A DNA stretch of 64,000 bases, taken from contig JAJQEU010000126.1 in NCBI GenBank assembly GCA_021201535.1, forward strand, positions 1 through 64,000, read 5' to 3'. A program made the translations under genes and the position numbers. The notes beneath the pieces are model-generated. The model made no database searches. It worked only from the letters and a program-made list of their open reading frames with translations, and was not told the DNA's origin. Below, one piece after another: positions 36,918-46,213 of this stretch. Each line of letters opens with the position of its first letter. The first letter of the stretch is position 1. This DNA is from Clostridiales bacterium. Lineage in GTDB: Bacteria; Bacillota; Clostridia; Lachnospirales; Lachnospiraceae.

Positions 36918-37840
36918 TGATGAAAGCACTGAAAGCTGCCGCCTGCACCATACTGATCATCGCCGGGCTCGCCCTGGCCCTGTCACCGGAAGTGAATTCC
37001 GCCATCCTGGACAGGGAGAACCGCGAGATCATCGCTGCCGTGGATGAAGGGGTGCAGGCAGCAGAAGATACAGAAGAAAACACAGGCGTACAGGATACTG
37101 GCAGGCATAACATCATCGAAGCGACAGACGCCTTGTGGGAGAGTATCACGGCTTATAACCAGAACCTTTACGTCAACGGGCAGGCGGAATTCCGCGATGC
37201 GTGGTCCGTCACCCAGACCCCGTCTACCGTGGAGGGGCTGGACGGGAATATCTTCGGGTATATCACGATCCCCGCCATGGACGTGGAACTCCCGCTGTAT
37301 GTCGGCGCCTCCACGGCAAACCTGGCGAAGGGCGCAGCCATCCTTGGCGCGACCTCCCTCCCTGTCGGGGGCGAGAACACGAACAGCGTCATCGCCGGGC
37401 ACCGCGGTTACCGGGGCATCCCGTTCTTCCGCGAGATTGAGAAGCTCGGCGTGGGCGATGCCGTGTGCATCACGAACACCTGGGGCACCATAGGCTACCG
37501 GGTCGAGTCCATCGACATCATCAGCCCGACGGATTCGGACAAGATAAAGATACAGGAAGGGAAGGACATGGTGACATTAATGACCTGCCACCCTTACCGC
37601 TCCAACGGCAAGTACCGCTATGTCGTGTACTGCGTGCGGGACGATTCCGTGCTCACGGAGGAGGCACAGGCCCCATCCGGCACTGCCGGCGGTTATATCA
37701 CGGCGTCAGACGGCACGGCATATGAAAGTTCCCAGCAGGACATTGATATGGAAAAACTGTTCCGCCGGCTGTGTGGCGCCGCACTGGTGCTGTTCACGGT
37801 TTCCCGCCTGCTGGCCGGGCGGCGTCGGAAAAACAGATGA
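36914..37840 (+). CDS. class C sortase (second, divergent)
   Basis: IFGYITIPAMDVELPLYVG, VIAGHRGYRG, MVTLMTCHPYRSNGKYRYVVYC; overlaps the preceding sortase by 4 nt. Confidence 0.92.
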   Translation: MMMKALKAAACTILIIAGLALALSPEVNSAILDRENREIIAAVDEGVQAAEDTEENTGVQDTGRHNIIEATDALWESITAYNQNLYVNGQAEFRDAWSVTQTPSTVEGLDGNIFGYITIPAMDVELPLYVGASTANLAKGAAILGATSLPVGGENTNSVIAGHRGYRGIPFFREIEKLGVGDAVCITNTWGTIGYRVESIDIISPTDSDKIKIQEGKDMVTLMTCHPYRSNGKYRYVVYCVRDDSVLTEEAQAPSGTAGGYITASDGTAYESSQQDIDMEKLFRRLCGAALVLFTVSRLLAGRRRKNR

Positions 37841-37957
37841 TGGCATACAGGGGAACGGTAACCCTGCCGGAAGGCTTATCCCGCAAGGAGTGCGTAAGTT
37901 GAAATTATGATAGATTGACGACAAGAAATAAGACAGATTTTATGAAAGGAAGCTTTT

Positions 37958-40900
37958 ATGAAAAAAGTAATACGGCCTGCAGCGTTCCTGCTGGCTGCCG
38001 TGCTGATGCTGACATCCGCCGTACAGGGTTTCGCGGACATCAGCTCCGACCCGTCCACAGATATCTACAGCGTTAGTGTGGAGTCCGGGGAAGAAGATGA
38101 AGGCACAGGCACTGCGGACGTTGATGCGGGAGATTCTATTACAGACCCCGTGCTGGAAACGTATATCGAAGAAAATGCGGACACCAGCTACACGGGATCC
38201 GGCAGAAAAAAACTCGTGAACTTCATCGCCGTAAAACAGACTTTCTTTGACGCCTCGCTCATCGAGGACGGGGATACCTCCGACTCGATCATGGCAGGCA
38301 TTGAGGCAGGGGATGAAGAGGCACTGGAGAAGTACCTGATGCAGTCCACCAGTTATGCGCCTGTATATGAGCTGGATGAAAACAGCGATTATTACGCCGT
38401 GTTTCTGGACACGATGCAAGGGACTTCGTCCGTGCAGACCATGGGCGCGAGCTTTGCCGTGAACAATACGGACGGCGAGACGGTGGACGGCTGTTTCTAT
38501 GACACGGAGACAGGCATCGGATATATCCCGAAAGACCTACTCTTAAATGAGGACGGCGAACAGGTACTCCTGTACCTGCAGGCCCAGGTCGCGCAGGTAA
38601 TGGACACGGATACGTATACCACCAGCATCACGGTTACCGTGGAGGACGGCAAGGATGTCCTTTCTATAACGGAAGCCGATGCGAATGTTTATGACACGGA
38701 GACATCCATTGTGATAGAAGCCGGGCTGGATATCCAGTCGGTCACTGCCAACGGCGTGCCCGTCACGGAAGAAGGCTTTTCCTACGACCCTGACACAGGC
38801 GAGATGTATGTCGGCCTGCCGGCGGCTTCTGTGCAGAACATTTCCATTACAGTACCGGAAGAGGAAAGCCAGGGCGTGTCCGGCACATTGAAATCGGCGG
38901 CCGGCAGGGCCGTATCCGCCATCAGGGGCATCTTTACCACAGAGGCGGAAGCCGCCACTGCGGTCGGCTCCTATGACGCCATGAATTATTTCGCCACGGG
39001 CATCGACATCGGTTCCTGCACCCAGGGGACATACTATGACGTGGATGTTAACTACAGCTATGATGCCAGCTACAAATATTCCACATCAACGGTCCTGTAT
39101 GCCGCGCTGGGCGAATCTGACACGTATTATGCGGAGCTGGTCAATGCGATCGACAACGGGGGCAGCGTGGACCTGAGCCATGTACAGGAATTAAACGGCA
39201 TGGTGTGGACGCCCATGCAGGTGGAACTCGATACCTCCAGTGTGAAGGCGGCCAATGCCGGCCTTGGAAGCATCACCGCCACCCTGACGCTCGAATGCGG
39301 GCACGTGGATGTCGCCCTCGGCACCGCGTCCGACAACAATGCCACCGTAGTGAAAGCCCGCATTCGCTGCCTGTATAAGGGAAGCGACTATGCCGTATTC
39401 GGCATCGTGACGCAGAAAACGCATCAGCAGTCCGGGCTCGCGCTGTTCAAGGTCGGGATCACGACCAACGGCAAGGCCAGCGTGCATAAGGTGACGGACG
39501 GCGCCGATACGGTTGACACGGACATCATCGGCTTTACCGGCAACAGCAATTACTCGCTGGCCGGGGCTGTATTCGGCGTGTATACGGACACCGGGTGCCT
39601 GAACAGGGTCGGCACCCTGACCACGGATTCCAACGGCGATACCGAAGAACTGTCACTGGCGGCGGGGGAGTATTATATCAAGGAGATTTCCGCATCCCCG
39701 GGGTATGATATCGATACGAAAGTCAGGCCCTGCACGGTGTCGAACGGCACCACGACGACCGTGACGTTTTATGAGCCGCCGAAGTATGGCTATATCGTGG
39801 TACAGAAGAACCTGGATACCTCCAGCGCGCCGGCAGGGTATACGGCGTCCGAACTGTCGGAACTCTCCCTGGAGGGCGCAAAATACCAGGTGTTCTCCAC
39901 CTATGCAGAGGCGGAAGCGGCCCTGACCGGCGGTGCGTCAAACCCCGCCCGCCTGGCGACCCTGACGACGGACAGCAGCGGGTATGCCGCGTCCACTGCA
40001 AAATTCGCCATCGGCACCTATTATATTAAAGAAGTCGTCGCTCCTGAGGGGCTGGCCTATGACAGCACGGTATATACCGTCACGGTCGCTGCCGGCGCGA
40101 CAGGTGGGGCAACCTATACCGTGACTTCCACGGAGCACCCGGAATACGGGTACATCAAAATCACGAAAGCCCTCGAAGACAGCAACGCCAGCAGCAACAG
40201 CAATTATTCAGTGGCAAACGCGGAGTTCGGGATCTACTCTTCGGAATCGGATGCTGAAAATGACACTAACCGCGTCCAGACACTGGTGACAGACAGCAGC
40301 GGCGAGGCGGTTTCCGGCATGCTGAAGCCCGGTACGTATTACGTGAAGGAGACAGCCGCCGGCGCATCCATGGGCTGCTGGGTCAATGAGGAGAAATACG
40401 AGGTCGTGGTGGAGGGCAGCCACACTTCCGATGTGACCTACGATGTGGACGAGACGATCTACGAGCCCGTGCAGACCGGCAGGATCAGGATCTACAAAGA
40501 GTCCGCCGATGAGTCCGCCACGGACGGGAACAGCAATTACGACCTCACAGGCGCTGAGTACACTGTTTACCTGGAGGACGGGGAGACCGAGGCGATCGAC
40601 ATCTACGGCAGCAGTGTCGTGATCACGGTTGACCAGGAAGAGGACGGGGAGTATTACGGGACTTCCAACCTGCTCTACCTGGGGACTTATATCATAAAAG
40701 AGACGAAAGCCCCGCAGGGTTATGAGCTTGATTCGGAAGAGTATAAGGTGACGGTCAGGGAGACCGTAATGTTTACGGAGCAGGATGTGGCGCTTTACAA
40801 CAAGAACCCGCAGACCTATTCGGTGAAATCCACGGATGAGCCGTGGAAGGTCTGCCTGGCCGTCCAAAAAACCATTGATTACAACTCACTCTCCTTCGAA

Positions 40901-43900
40901 GAGACGCGAGGGTATGATATGTCCACGCTCATACAGTATTTCGAATCAAGCAGCGATTATTCCCTGGAAGGGGCGGAATATTGCATCTACGGGAGCTACG
41001 AGGGCGCCCTGAACGAGGACGGGTCCGAGTTCGTGGCAAAGGTCACGACGGACGCGGACGGTTACGGGCAGACTGACATCACCGTGCCCATGGGCACCTA
41101 TTATATCAAAGAGACACAGGCACCGGACGGTTTTGAGCTGGACACGAGCGGCGGCCCGTACGGGAACGGCATCTACGTGCTGGATGCAAACTATAACGAC
41201 CCTGTCACCTACGACCAGCAGATCATCACTCTGACCCACGAGGAAAGACCTGAGACCGGCGAGATCGAGGTGTACAAGAAGTCGAAAGAGCAGTCCCTCG
41301 TGGACACGTACCCGGAGTACTATTCCCTCGAAGGCGCGGAATACACTGTGTACTATGACGATGGCTGCAACATAGTCGCCGGCACGATCACGACCGATGA
41401 GGACGGGTACGGCATCCTGGACGGCCTGATGCTCGGGATCACGTATTACGTGAAAGAGACGAAGGCGCCGACCGCTGCCCTGGAAATTGACGGGGTGACT
41501 GTCGATACCGCGATGTATGAGCTTGACGAGACGCTCTATGAAGTCACGATAGGGTCCTCCCGGGCATCCGAGCCGGTCGTCAGCTATGAGGAGCCGGTCT
41601 ACCGCGACCTCTACGTGTACAAGGGCCCCCTTCAGATGCTGGAGACCGGTTATGAGTTTACCCTGCATATCCCGGCTGCTGCGACCAAAGTGGTGTTCAC
41701 GACGGATAAGGAGATCCCTGAAACATACACTTCGTCCAACTACCGGACTGACGTGTCCTACGCGAAGAACGAGGGCATCATCGGCTGGCTGGAAGGCGAC
41801 ACCTGGTACGTGCAGGCAGCGGACGGCGGCACCATCTACTTCAACTATGACAGCAGCTATATGTTCGAGGAAGAAGGCTGGTATACGACTGACGACAACT
41901 CCTACGGGCACCGCATCGAATCCGTCGACTTCGGGAATGGCGTCATCGACACCTCCTACACGACGGACATGACCCGGATGTTCTTCCATGACATCAGCCT
42001 CACTTCCATCACGGGGCTGTCTGAGTTTAACACTTCCAGCGTGACGGCGATGACCGGCATGTTCATGGCAGCCTGCACGCTCACGGAAATCGACCTGTCC
42101 GGCTGGGATACATCGTCCGTGACAGACATGGGCGACATGTTTGCCCACTGCCGCGACCTGGTGGACATCACGGTGGACAGCGGATTTGACACCTCCAACG
42201 TGACGAACTACCATGACCTGCTCGCGTACACGAACATGGCGAACAGCAAGTACCAGTACATGGTGGACAACATTGAGTTCAACACGTCCATCGTGACGAA
42301 CATGAGCGAGATATTCCTTGAGGGCGAGTCGGGGCAGTCCGGCTACGAGTGCAAATACACCCTGACGTCGATTGACCTCTCATCCTGGAACCTGGGCAGC
42401 GTCACGTCGAGCATCAACATGGCCGGGCTGTTTGACTGGTGTGAGAACCTTACGACAGTCAGCGGGCTTTCCATACCTGCATCAGCCACATCCGTGGCTT
42501 ACATGTTCCAGCACTGCCTTGTGCTGGGCAGCGGACTCAGCCCGATGACGGTTAATTTCTACGTGACGGACAGCACGCTGGCCTATACGGACATGTTTGC
42601 GGATTGCTCAACCAGCCTGAGCGAGGATGAAAGGGAAGGGATTGTCGCTGACGGATATTATGATGAGAGCGTGGTTCTTTCCTGCACGACCAGTGCCCAG
42701 GCAGCGGTCGCGAAGCTGTGCGTGGGGACTGCGGGCGAGGATGAGAAGAACAGCATCATCGTAGTGAAGCTGAACGGGATCGTGCAGACGGCCTCCCTGG
42801 ACGCCACGGGAAACTCCGTGATGACGGCTTCCATCGGCTCCCGGCTGGCAGGCCTTACTTCGGCAGTGATGGATGCCTTCACGGCGGCAGCAGTGGCATT
42901 CGCAGAAGATGCCGGGGGTACGCCTGACACCTACGCCATCGCCACCGGCACCAATGTGATGTCGCTCGCGGAATCGCTCGCGGAGAAGGCAGGCCTGGTC
43001 ACCGTGGCGCAGGCGGAGACGGATGAAAGCTCTTACCCGAACCTGTGCGACGCCGTGTACAGCGCGTATACGTCGCCTGATTTCTCCGATGAGTCCAAGT
43101 GGGCGGACTTCGAGTTCGAGCGCCTGGATACGGATGAGAACACCGGGGTGCAGACAGCGGTCTACGTGCTGCACAACGTGCCTTACGGCCTGGCGCTGTA
43201 CGTGAAGGAGACATCCCCCGCGTCCGGCTACGGCCTGGATGAAAACACCTGGGAGTTCGGCGAGGAGGACCGCTCCGGCAGCTATGTGAACTCGTATGAC
43301 CCGACAACTGAAAACCCGAATGAAGTCTGGATCTCCATGCAGAAGAAGCTGGATACGGACGCGGACGTGGATCTGTCGGAAGGCTCGCCGTACAGCATGG
43401 CAGGCATCCAGTACATCGTGTATACGGACGCTGCCTGCACGACCCAGCTGTACTGGGATGAGGACGGGGACGGAACAGCAGAAACACCGGCCGTCCTGAC
43501 GCTGACAGAGACCGGCGTGTCGAACACGATCGGCCCGGTTGACATCGGGGACGCGGACAGCGTGACGTACTATATCAAGGAAGATCCTACCCAGTTTGCA
43601 AAAGTCCAGGCTGGCGGGTCAGGCACAGCCTTGATCCTTGACGAGACCGAATACAGCCTGACTGCTGTAAAAAATGAGAAGACCACGCTGTACTTTGAAG
43701 TGGAGGATGATGTCGTCATAGACGGCAGTATCATCATCAAGAAGACGTCCAGCAGCTCATCCATCACTGCCAGCACGAGCAGCGAGTACAGCTATGAGGG
43801 CGCCGGGTTCAAGATCTACACGGATCCTGAACTGACACAACTTTATGCCGTGATCTACACGGATGCCACGTATACAGCCACCTGCACGGGCATGCCGATC

Positions 43901-45922
43901 GGGACATATTACATCCAGGAATTCAAGGCGCCGTCCGGGTTCGAGCTGAACACCACCATCTACAGGGCGGAGATCACGGTTGTGGACGGTGTGGCGGTGA
44001 CGACCTACTATGAGGGCATCAACGGCACGGTGGCACTGTCCACGGCAACGCTGACTGCCAAGGATGAGCCGGAGTACGGGGAGGTGGAGATCTACAAGAC
44101 CGTGGATGCCTCAGGGACGCTGGATCCGGACCTGTATGGCCCGGAGGGCGCGGAGTTCACCATCTACTCGGATTCAGCATGCACGCAGGCGGTCGCAACG
44201 CTCACGACCGATGAGTACGGCTATGCCAGCTATACCGGGCTGACGCTCGGCAAGACCTACTATATCAAAGAGACAGGAGCATCCAAAGGCTGCGTCCTGA
44301 ACACGGATAAGTTCACGGTATCGACAACAGCGTCCAGCCTGATCTACCGGCTGGATGTCCCGAATGACACGGACACGGTGCCGCTTACCATCAGCAAGTC
44401 CGCTGACGGAACCGTCAGCAGCGCGTATACCTTTGAGGGCATCACGTACGGCGTCTACGCTGATGAGGACTGCACGGAACTCGTGGGGAAGATCGAGCTT
44501 GACGCGGACGGCACCGGCACGCTGGACGGCCTGGACGCCTCGGCCACGTATTATGTGAAAGAGATAGAGACGAACGACTACTACGAACTGTCCGACGAGG
44601 TCTATACCGTGGACATGACGGAGTCCGGCTCCGCCGGCTATACCCTGCCTGTGTCCGACACGCCGAAATACGGGAAGCTGCGGATCTACAAGGTATCCGC
44701 TAACGCGTCCATCACGTCCGGCAACAGCATGTATTCACTGAAAGACGCGGTGTTCGGCGTCTACACGAAAGAGTCCATCACGTCCGGCAGCAAGGTGGGC
44801 GAGCTCACCATCGGCGAGGACCAGTTCTCCGACTACCTGGAGGGGCTGGAATTCGGCACCTATTACGTGAAGGAGATCACAGCCCCGGAGGGCTACGTGG
44901 CAGACACTACGGTCTATGCCGTGGAGGTTCTCCCTGACAGCGCCGGGGAGGCGGCAGTAACCTACAGGATATCAAATACGCCGGGATATTCCAACCTGAA
45001 GCTCATAATCACCAAGAAGGCAGCGGACGGCGTGGACGTCGGCTCCCTGGAAGGGACACAGTTCACCATCTATTACTATGACGGCCAGTATTCCTCCGTG
45101 GACGAGCTGGACGGCGTAAGCTATACCCGCCGCTGGGTCATCGAGGCGCAGGACGACGGGAATGCGAACTACGTGGCGGTGCTTGATGAAGACCACTGCC
45201 TGGAAGGCATGGCAGGCCTGTACTATGACAGCGACGGCAACGTAGTCATCCCCCTCGGCACCATCGTCATCGAGGAGACCAGCGCCGCGGACGGCTACTC
45301 CACAAACGGCTCCTGGTATGATTTCGGCGGCAATGTGCTGGCAGGCACGGAAGAGGCGATGCTCATCAACATCACGCAGGAATCCGACGGGGGCACGGTC
45401 TCCCTGAGCGCGGACAACGCCCTGGTAAAGGATGACTCCGCATACTGCGGGCTGACCATCATCAAGCAGGACACGTCCGGCAAGACGCTCGGGAACGTCA
45501 CCTACGACCTGTACCGCTACAACGAGAGCACCGGGGAATATGAGTACCAGAGCTCACGCACCACCAGCGGCGATGGCGTGGCTTCCTGGGAAGGCCTGAC
45601 CTACGGCACCTACCAGGTCCGGGAGGCATCCACGCAGGAAGGCTATACCTTACTGGACAGCCCGATCACGGTGGTGCTGCCGTACACTATTTCCGTCTCG
45701 GATGCGGAGGCCGCGGGTGTTGACACCACGGACGCATACCTGAGCGAAGACGGCAAGACTTACAACTACATCAACCTTACCTATACTGTTACAGACGGCA
45801 CGACGTTCAAGGTCCCGAAAGCGGGCGGGGCGGCATGGCCTGTCCCTGGCGGCATCGGGCTGGCACTTGCGGCCGCCGGGCTGTTCCTGACCTTTAACCG
45901 CAGGAAGACTGTAAAGCCATAA
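37958..45922 (+). CDS. giant SpaA/Cna-B multi-repeat surface protein with BspA/DUF285-like repeats, probable pilus tip/adhesin
   Basis: signal peptide; about 14 E-box-like YY(I/V)KE motifs; NTSSVTAMTGMF/WDTSSVTDMGDMF repeats; C-term VPKAGGAAWPVPGGIGLALAAAGLFLTFNRRK. Confidence 0.9.
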   Translation: MKKVIRPAAFLLAAVLMLTSAVQGFADISSDPSTDIYSVSVESGEEDEGTGTADVDAGDSITDPVLETYIEENADTSYTGSGRKKLVNFIAVKQTFFDASLIEDGDTSDSIMAGIEAGDEEALEKYLMQSTSYAPVYELDENSDYYAVFLDTMQGTSSVQTMGASFAVNNTDGETVDGCFYDTETGIGYIPKDLLLNEDGEQVLLYLQAQVAQVMDTDTYTTSITVTVEDGKDVLSITEADANVYDTETSIVIEAGLDIQSVTANGVPVTEEGFSYDPDTGEMYVGLPAASVQNISITVPEEESQGVSGTLKSAAGRAVSAIRGIFTTEAEAATAVGSYDAMNYFATGIDIGSCTQGTYYDVDVNYSYDASYKYSTSTVLYAALGESDTYYAELVNAIDNGGSVDLSHVQELNGMVWTPMQVELDTSSVKAANAGLGSITATLTLECGHVDVALGTASDNNATVVKARIRCLYKGSDYAVFGIVTQKTHQQSGLALFKVGITTNGKASVHKVTDGADTVDTDIIGFTGNSNYSLAGAVFGVYTDTGCLNRVGTLTTDSNGDTEELSLAAGEYYIKEISASPGYDIDTKVRPCTVSNGTTTTVTFYEPPKYGYIVVQKNLDTSSAPAGYTASELSELSLEGAKYQVFSTYAEAEAALTGGASNPARLATLTTDSSGYAASTAKFAIGTYYIKEVVAPEGLAYDSTVYTVTVAAGATGGATYTVTSTEHPEYGYIKITKALEDSNASSNSNYSVANAEFGIYSSESDAENDTNRVQTLVTDSSGEAVSGMLKPGTYYVKETAAGASMGCWVNEEKYEVVVEGSHTSDVTYDVDETIYEPVQTGRIRIYKESADESATDGNSNYDLTGAEYTVYLEDGETEAIDIYGSSVVITVDQEEDGEYYGTSNLLYLGTYIIKETKAPQGYELDSEEYKVTVRETVMFTEQDVALYNKNPQTYSVKSTDEPWKVCLAVQKTIDYNSLSFEETRGYDMSTLIQYFESSSDYSLEGAEYCIYGSYEGALNEDGSEFVAKVTTDADGYGQTDITVPMGTYYIKETQAPDGFELDTSGGPYGNGIYVLDANYNDPVTYDQQIITLTHEERPETGEIEVYKKSKEQSLVDTYPEYYSLEGAEYTVYYDDGCNIVAGTITTDEDGYGILDGLMLGITYYVKETKAPTAALEIDGVTVDTAMYELDETLYEVTIGSSRASEPVVSYEEPVYRDLYVYKGPLQMLETGYEFTLHIPAAATKVVFTTDKEIPETYTSSNYRTDVSYAKNEGIIGWLEGDTWYVQAADGGTIYFNYDSSYMFEEEGWYTTDDNSYGHRIESVDFGNGVIDTSYTTDMTRMFFHDISLTSITGLSEFNTSSVTAMTGMFMAACTLTEIDLSGWDTSSVTDMGDMFAHCRDLVDITVDSGFDTSNVTNYHDLLAYTNMANSKYQYMVDNIEFNTSIVTNMSEIFLEGESGQSGYECKYTLTSIDLSSWNLGSVTSSINMAGLFDWCENLTTVSGLSIPASATSVAYMFQHCLVLGSGLSPMTVNFYVTDSTLAYTDMFADCSTSLSEDEREGIVADGYYDESVVLSCTTSAQAAVAKLCVGTAGEDEKNSIIVVKLNGIVQTASLDATGNSVMTASIGSRLAGLTSAVMDAFTAAAVAFAEDAGGTPDTYAIATGTNVMSLAESLAEKAGLVTVAQAETDESSYPNLCDAVYSAYTSPDFSDESKWADFEFERLDTDENTGVQTAVYVLHNVPYGLALYVKETSPASGYGLDENTWEFGEEDRSGSYVNSYDPTTENPNEVWISMQKKLDTDADVDLSEGSPYSMAGIQYIVYTDAACTTQLYWDEDGDGTAETPAVLTLTETGVSNTIGPVDIGDADSVTYYIKEDPTQFAKVQAGGSGTALILDETEYSLTAVKNEKTTLYFEVEDDVVIDGSIIIKKTSSSSSITASTSSEYSYEGAGFKIYTDPELTQLYAVIYTDATYTATCTGMPIGTYYIQEFKAPSGFELNTTIYRAEITVVDGVAVTTYYEGINGTVALSTATLTAKDEPEYGEVEIYKTVDASGTLDPDLYGPEGAEFTIYSDSACTQAVATLTTDEYGYASYTGLTLGKTYYIKETGASKGCVLNTDKFTVSTTASSLIYRLDVPNDTDTVPLTISKSADGTVSSAYTFEGITYGVYADEDCTELVGKIELDADGTGTLDGLDASATYYVKEIETNDYYELSDEVYTVDMTESGSAGYTLPVSDTPKYGKLRIYKVSANASITSGNSMYSLKDAVFGVYTKESITSGSKVGELTIGEDQFSDYLEGLEFGTYYVKEITAPEGYVADTTVYAVEVLPDSAGEAAVTYRISNTPGYSNLKLIITKKAADGVDVGSLEGTQFTIYYYDGQYSSVDELDGVSYTRRWVIEAQDDGNANYVAVLDEDHCLEGMAGLYYDSDGNVVIPLGTIVIEETSAADGYSTNGSWYDFGGNVLAGTEEAMLINITQESDGGTVSLSADNALVKDDSAYCGLTIIKQDTSGKTLGNVTYDLYRYNESTGEYEYQSSRTTSGDGVASWEGLTYGTYQVREASTQEGYTLLDSPITVVLPYTISVSDAEAAGVDTTDAYLSEDGKTYNYINLTYTVTDGTTFKVPKAGGAAWPVPGGIGLALAAAGLFLTFNRRKTVKP

Positions 45923-45960
45923 TATAGAAAACGGCAGTTGTGTCGGGGATACACGCACGG

Positions 45961-45989
45961 GAGGGCGGCCGAGGCCGCCCTCTTGTTTT
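45961..45989 (+). terminator. rho-independent terminator of the pilus operon
   Basis: GAGGGCGGCC-GA-GGCCGCCCTC-TTGTTTT. Confidence 0.9.
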
Positions 45990-46213
45990 GTCCCAAAACA
46001 GAAAAGATATCAGCATTTGATCATTATGGAATTGTTCCGGCAGGGACCCGTAATTGAGATACCCGGGATACAGGTGCTGAGCCAGGTATCCAGGGGGACG
46101 GAACTTAATAAATGGCTGGGTATTTCCGAAAAATGTGAAAAACAGTAGCAGAAAAAGGCGAAACATGTTAAACTACAGTATATGTATGAAATACGCATAT
46201 TCTGGAGGAGCAG

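Noticed and set aside
40946-42214. 422-aa minus-strand ORF inside the giant surface protein gene (and similar antisense ORFs at 38-46 kb)
   Set aside because: Antisense to a clearly coding frame with repeat-driven composition; no recognisable motifs or start context.
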